Assembly (NCBI RefSeq): GCF_000014185.1
Contig: NC_008148.1
Location: 2,150,001-2,214,000, forward strand
From: Rubrobacter xylanophilus DSM 9941
GTDB taxonomy: Bacteria > Actinomycetota > Rubrobacteria > Rubrobacterales > Rubrobacteraceae
Reading direction: 5' to 3'
DNA length: 64,000 bases
The notes under the pieces are model-generated. The model searched no databases and was not told the DNA's origin. It was given only the letters and a program-made list of their open reading frames with translations. Shown in pieces: positions 60,532 through 64,000 of this stretch; positions within the stretch are counted from its first letter, which is position 1; each line of letters opens with the position of its first letter. A program made the position numbers and the translations under genes.

Positions 60532-61017
60532 TTGGACAGGCAGCTGCAGATACAGATACTGCTCGACCACTACGAGCGGCCCCGGCACCGGGGGAGGCTC
60601 GAGGAGGCCGACGTCAGGATGCCCGGCGGCAACCCCGGCTGCGGCGACGTGGTCACCATCCACCTCAAGGGGGCCGACGACCACCGGCACATAGAGGACG
60701 TCACCTACGAGGGCGAGGGCTGCACCATAAGCATGGCGGCGGCCAGCATGATCCTGGAGGAGGTCCACGAGAGGAACCTGACGATGGATGAGGTCCTCCG
60801 GATGGACTACAACGAGATGATCGACAAGCTCGGCCGCCAGATAGTGGCCTCCCGCCCCAAGTGCGCCACCCTCGGGCTCGGGACGCTGAAGGCGGCGATC
60901 CGCAAGTACCAGAAGGACCGGCGGCTGGACGCCGCGGGGGTGGAGCGCCCGGACGGCGGCGACGGGCTGGTCTTCGGCGAGGGCGCCGAGGAGGCCGCCA
61001 GGCGGGACCGGGAGTGA
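60532..61017 (+). CDS. sufU: Iron-sulfur cluster scaffold protein, SufU/IscU family
   Basis: 161 aa from a TTG at 60532 (GGAGAGG 9 bases upstream; another TTG at 60523 would add 3 residues). The three cluster Cys and Asp are conserved: GGNPGCGDVVTIHL, EGEGCTISMAAASM and SRPKCATLGLGTLK. The second-to-third Cys spacing (47 residues) is close to IscU and lacks the SufU insertion. The N-terminus ILLDHYERPRHRG is standard. No cysteine desulfurase or other suf genes are adjacent. Its stop overlaps the VOC gene start. Confidence 0.9.
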   Translation: MDRQLQIQILLDHYERPRHRGRLEEADVRMPGGNPGCGDVVTIHLKGADDHRHIEDVTYEGEGCTISMAAASMILEEVHERNLTMDEVLRMDYNEMIDKLGRQIVASRPKCATLGLGTLKAAIRKYQKDRRLDAAGVERPDGGDGLVFGEGAEEAARRDRE

Positions 61018-61406
61018 GGATCTCCGGCGCGGACCACACCAACTGGCGGGTGCGGGACCTCGAGGCCTCGCTCCGCTTCTACCGGGACGCGCTGGGGCTC
61101 GAGCCGTTCGGGCTGGAGGAGCACGCGCGGGGCGAGCGTCCGCTGGTCTCCCTGCGGGTGAACGAGGGCTTTATCCTGCACCTGGTCCCGGACCCGGGCT
61201 TCGAGCGCCCTCCCACCGGGGGCTACGACCACCTGGCGCTCGTCGTGGAGGGCGCGGGCATAGACGAGGTGGCCGAGCGCCTGCAGCGCCGCGGCATACG
61301 GATCGAACGCCGCTTCGAGAGCATACTCGGCGCGCGCGGCCGGGGCCCGGCGCTGTACGTGAGGGACCCCGACGGCTACCGCATAGAGCTGAAGTTCTAC
61401 GCCTGA
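61014..61406 (+). CDS. VOC superfamily protein (glyoxalase/dioxygenase-like)
   Basis: 130 aa from a GTG overlapping the previous stop (GTGA). Two beta-alpha-beta-beta-beta modules: ISGADHTNWRVRDLEASLRF and PTGGYDHLALVVEGAGIDEV, with final YVRDPDGYRIELKFYA. Candidate metal ligands are His in ADHTNW, His in YDHLAL and Glu in RIELKF. Members include glyoxalase I, epimerases and extradiol dioxygenases; the substrate cannot be deduced. Coupled translation suggests a link to the scaffold gene, but this may be chance. Confidence 0.88.
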   Translation: MRISGADHTNWRVRDLEASLRFYRDALGLEPFGLEEHARGERPLVSLRVNEGFILHLVPDPGFERPPTGGYDHLALVVEGAGIDEVAERLQRRGIRIERRFESILGARGRGPALYVRDPDGYRIELKFYA

Positions 61407-61505
61407 TCCCCCGCAAGAACACCATGCATCCCCGCCCCGCCTGGTGCATAATGGGGGCAAAGCCTGAAGGCAACGACCGGGTGTTCTTCTCTGGAGGGGG
61501 GATCC

Positions 61506-62978
61506 ATGAGAACCACAACCGCGGGGCTTCTGTCCCTCTTGGTTCTGGCCGTCGCCGGGGTGTGCGCCTCCGGGGCGCCGGCGGGGGCGCAGCAGGGCGC
61601 GCTGGAGCAGGAGTTCCGGGCGGCCGCCGCCGAGTACGGGGTGCCGGCTGAGCTCCTCAAGGCGATGGGCTACGTGAACACCCGCTGGGAGATGCCCCCC
61701 GAACAGAGCAGGGACGGCGGGTGGGGCATAATGCACCTGGTGCGCAACAACACCACGGACACCCTGGGGGAGGCCTCCCGGATCACCGGCATCCCCGTGC
61801 AGCGGCTCATGACCGACAGGGCCGCGAACATCCGCGGCGGGGCGGCGCTGCTCGCGCAGGCCCAGCAGGGCAGCCCCGAAGACCTCAACGCCTGGTACGA
61901 GGCGGTCGCCGAGGTCGGGGGCGGCAGGCTCTACGCCAACCAGGTCTACGAGACGCTGCAGAGCGGCGCCAGCGCGACCATCTCCACCGGGGAGACCGTG
62001 AGCCTCGCTCCCCACAGCGGCGCGAGCCCGCAAGGGGTGCTCTCCAGCCAGAGCAGCGCCGACTACCCCGGCGCCATCTGGTACCCGGCCTCCTCCAGCA
62101 ACTACACCGCCGCGAACAGGCCCTCCTCGCACCCCATAGACAAGATCGTCATCCACGTCACCCAGGGCTCCTACGCCAGCGCCATGAACTGGTTCCAGAA
62201 CCCCGGCGCGGGCGTCTCCGCGCACTACACCGTGCGCTCGGCCGACGGCGTCATCGGCCAGAGCGTGCGGGAGAAGGACATCGCCTGGCACGCGGGCAAC
62301 TGGGAGTACAACCAGACCAGCATCGGCATCGAGCACGAGGGCTTCGTCGACGACCCCAAGTGGTTCACCGAGGCCATGTACCAGTCCTCGGCCAGGCTGG
62401 TCGCCTACCTGTGCAAAAAGTACGACATCCCCATAGACAGGCAGCACATCATCGGGCACAGCGAGGTGCCCGGGGCCGACCACACCGACCCCGGCCCCTA
62501 CTGGGACTGGGACAAGTACCTCGCCTACGTCCGCCAGTACGCCGGGGGGAGCTCCGGCGGGTACCGGCAGGTGGTGGACAACGCGGACATCATAACCTCG
62601 GGGAGGTTCAGCGCCTCCTCGGGCTGGGGCTGGAGCCGCTACAGCGACTCCCGCTACTACTGGAACTACCGCTTCGCCAGGCCCAAGGCGGTGAGCGACA
62701 CGGCGAAGTACCGCTTCGACATACCGGCCACCGGCGACTACGCAATCTACGCCTGGTGGCCCTCCAACCCCGGCTACAACCGGGCTACCCCCATCGGCAT
62801 AAAGACCACCGCCGGTTGGCGCTGGGTGTGGGTGGACCAGACCCGAAACGGCGGGCGCTGGGTCTACCTCGGCACCTTCAACCTCTCCGAAGGCGACGAG
62901 TGGAAGGTGCAGGTCTCCCGCTGGACCTCGGGCAGCGGTTACGTGATAGCCGACGCGATGAAGGTGGTGCGAAGATGA
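61506..62978 (+). CDS. Secreted N-acetylmuramoyl-L-alanine amidase with golvesin-like domain
   Basis: 490 aa. Signal peptide (1-32, LLVLAVAGVCASGAPAGAQQ region), an N-terminal helical lysozyme/SLT-like region (about 35-160, EYGVPAELLKAMGYVNTRWE), an Amidase_2 domain (about 190-345) with zinc ligands in IDKIVIHVTQGSY (His), DIAWHAGNWEYN and IIGHSEVPGADHTDPG (His), and a C-terminal golvesin/Xly-type beta-sandwich (about 350-490, FARPKAVSDTAKYRFDIPAT). It cuts the MurNAc-L-Ala bond. GGAGGGGGG precedes the ATG. The stop overlaps the next gene (ATGA). Confidence 0.92.
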   Translation: MRTTTAGLLSLLVLAVAGVCASGAPAGAQQGALEQEFRAAAAEYGVPAELLKAMGYVNTRWEMPPEQSRDGGWGIMHLVRNNTTDTLGEASRITGIPVQRLMTDRAANIRGGAALLAQAQQGSPEDLNAWYEAVAEVGGGRLYANQVYETLQSGASATISTGETVSLAPHSGASPQGVLSSQSSADYPGAIWYPASSSNYTAANRPSSHPIDKIVIHVTQGSYASAMNWFQNPGAGVSAHYTVRSADGVIGQSVREKDIAWHAGNWEYNQTSIGIEHEGFVDDPKWFTEAMYQSSARLVAYLCKKYDIPIDRQHIIGHSEVPGADHTDPGPYWDWDKYLAYVRQYAGGSSGGYRQVVDNADIITSGRFSASSGWGWSRYSDSRYYWNYRFARPKAVSDTAKYRFDIPATGDYAIYAWWPSNPGYNRATPIGIKTTAGWRWVWVDQTRNGGRWVYLGTFNLSEGDEWKVQVSRWTSGSGYVIADAMKVVRR

Positions 62979-63949
62979 CCCGCATACGGCACGGTCCCTC
63001 CCTCCCCCTGCTCTCCCTGGCGCTCCTGCTGCTGGTCGTCCTCTCCTCCTCCTGCGCCCGGCAGGGCGCCCAGGGACCGCAGGAGGAGAGAGCGGGCGAC
63101 CAGGGGCGGGGGCAGAGCGCCCCGGCGCAGACGACGCGCGGGGAGGAGAGCGCCGCCCCCGCCGGGACGACCGTCGCGCCGGGGGCGGACAGGGAGGGCC
63201 GGGAGGAGGCCTCCTCCCGGCCCTCCCCGAACCCCCCGCGGGCCGGGGAGAGCGGCTTCACCGCCGCCCCCGAGGCCTCCGGCGGAGAGGAGGGAGCGGC
63301 CCGGGCCATAGCCGAGGTCCGGTTCGGGCGGCACGAGGGCTACGAGCGGGTGGTCATCGAGTTCGACTCCCCCCGGGTGCCGCGCTGGGCGCTCTCGAGC
63401 CCCGCCGGGGAGGGCTACGCCAGGATCTATCTCCCCGGCGTCGAGAACGTCCGGGAGACCGGCGGCGGCTTCGGCGGGGAGATAATGGACGGCTACTACG
63501 TGGTGCGCGACCCGCGGGGCGGCTTCTTCGTGGACGTCTTCGCCACGGGCCCCTTCCGCTACCGGGTGCTGGAGCTGGAGAGCCCGGGGCGTCTGGCCCT
63601 CGACTACGCCCCCGCCGGGGGGAGCCTGGCCCGGCCGCTGCCGGTGCGGGGCGAGAGGAACGTGGTGATGGAGCCGCGCCCGGGGCAGGCCGTCGCGGGC
63701 ACGCTCACGGTGAGCGGCTACTCGCGCAACTTCGAGGCCCTCACCACCGTGCTGCTGCGGGGCCCCGACGGGAGCGTCCTCGCCCGCGAGAGCGTGACCG
63801 CGAGCGACTGGAGCGAGGCGTGGGGGTACTTCGAGGCGACGCTCGAGGTGCCGCCGTTCGCGGGCCAGGCCACCCTGGCGGTGGGGGCCGAGAGCCCCCG
63901 CGACGGGACCTTCCGGGGGGTGGAGGTGCCGGTGGTCTACGGCGGCTGA
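62975..63949 (+). CDS. Secreted lipoprotein with AMIN-like and Gmad2 domains
   Basis: 324 aa from the ATG overlapping the amidase stop. Lipoprotein signal LALLLLVVLSSSCARQG (lipobox Ser-Ser-Cys, Cys27), a Pro/Gly/Glu-rich disordered linker (about 30-105), an AMIN-like beta domain (about 110-215, EVRFGRHEGYERVVIEFDSP) and a C-terminal Gmad2 immunoglobulin-like domain (about 225-324, GTLTVSGYSRNFEALTTVLL). Such proteins bind or act near peptidoglycan; translational coupling suggests it works with the amidase. Bases 63950-64000 show nothing further. Confidence 0.85.
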   Translation: MTRIRHGPSLPLLSLALLLLVVLSSSCARQGAQGPQEERAGDQGRGQSAPAQTTRGEESAAPAGTTVAPGADREGREEASSRPSPNPPRAGESGFTAAPEASGGEEGAARAIAEVRFGRHEGYERVVIEFDSPRVPRWALSSPAGEGYARIYLPGVENVRETGGGFGGEIMDGYYVVRDPRGGFFVDVFATGPFRYRVLELESPGRLALDYAPAGGSLARPLPVRGERNVVMEPRPGQAVAGTLTVSGYSRNFEALTTVLLRGPDGSVLARESVTASDWSEAWGYFEATLEVPPFAGQATLAVGAESPRDGTFRGVEVPVVYGG

Positions 63950-64000
63950 GGCCCGCCGCGCCGGCCGGCCCAGGCACCGGCGGCGGCGGAGAGGCCTATC

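Noticed and set aside
61407-61505. Possible c-di-GMP or c-di-AMP riboswitch before the amidase (GCAAAGCC core; 9-bp inverted repeat AAGAACACC/GGTGTTCTT)
   Set aside because: Only a short GEMM-like core is present, the rest of either aptamer is missing, the leader is under 100 nt, and one arm of the inverted repeat lies upstream of the likely start site. A covariance-model search would settle it.
63741-63977. Minus-strand 78-codon frame at the window end
   Set aside because: Antisense to the Gmad2 lipoprotein gene, Pro/Arg/Ser-rich, no family features.

Overview
The window is high-GC bacterial chromosome, almost entirely housekeeping. It looks like a deep-branching actinobacterium, most probably Rubrobacter or a close relative (inference from GC content, frequent GTG/TTG starts, an initiator tRNA with the C1·U72 acceptor mismatch also seen in mycobacteria, and the protein sequences; no database search was run).

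Layout. Every gene from base 44 to 54709 reads on the minus strand, so transcription runs from high to low coordinates. From high to low: tilS-hpt-ftsH-folP-folK-coaX (54.7-48.7 kb); greA-lysS (48.6-46.6 kb), where lysS is the archaeal-type class I enzyme; clpC (46.2-43.7 kb); radA-disA-ispD-ispF-gltX-cysS-rlmB-yacP (43.6-36.0 kb); a tRNA-tufB block (Thr-UGU, Tyr, Thr-GGU, Met, tufB; 36.0-34.3 kb); rpmG-tRNA-Trp-secE-nusG-rplK-rplA-[L10 leader]-rplJ-rplL (34.2-30.9 kb); rpoB-rpoC (30.7-23.4 kb); and a 23-kb run beginning at a consensus promoter: rpsL-rpsG-fusA-tufA, the S10 and spc clusters, secY-adk-map-infA-rpmJ, the alpha cluster, then ecfA1-ecfA2-ecfT-truA and an O-methyltransferase. This order closely follows the origin-proximal region of Bacillus subtilis from tilS to the ribosomal clusters, lacking ctsR, mcsA, mcsB, folB, cysE, mrnC and sigH.

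From 54.8 kb to the end the content is mixed and on both strands: a secreted subtilase, initiator tRNA, two small unknown genes, a decayed GNAT acetyltransferase, a membrane protein, a small surface protein, a reductase-like protein, ychF, an IscU/SufU scaffold with a VOC protein, and a secreted amidase with a coupled lipoprotein.

How the genes work together: transcription (RNAP, NusG, GreA), translation (about 30 ribosomal proteins, EF-Tu twice, EF-G, IF-1, tRNAs, synthetases, TilS, TruA, RlmB), export and processing (SecY, SecE, Map) and proteostasis (FtsH, ClpC) sit together with cofactor and isoprenoid steps and c-di-AMP synthesis. I found no new defence, CRISPR or mobile system. The most interesting observations are regulatory or structural: ecfA1 has no canonical start codon ahead of its conserved N-terminus; RpoB has Asn at the position of E. 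coli Ser531; the rplJ leader can form exclusive terminator and antiterminator hairpins; several -10 elements sit directly before start codons (leaderless candidates); the two tuf copies are almost identical; and a GNAT pseudogene carries a 33-nt perfect palindrome.
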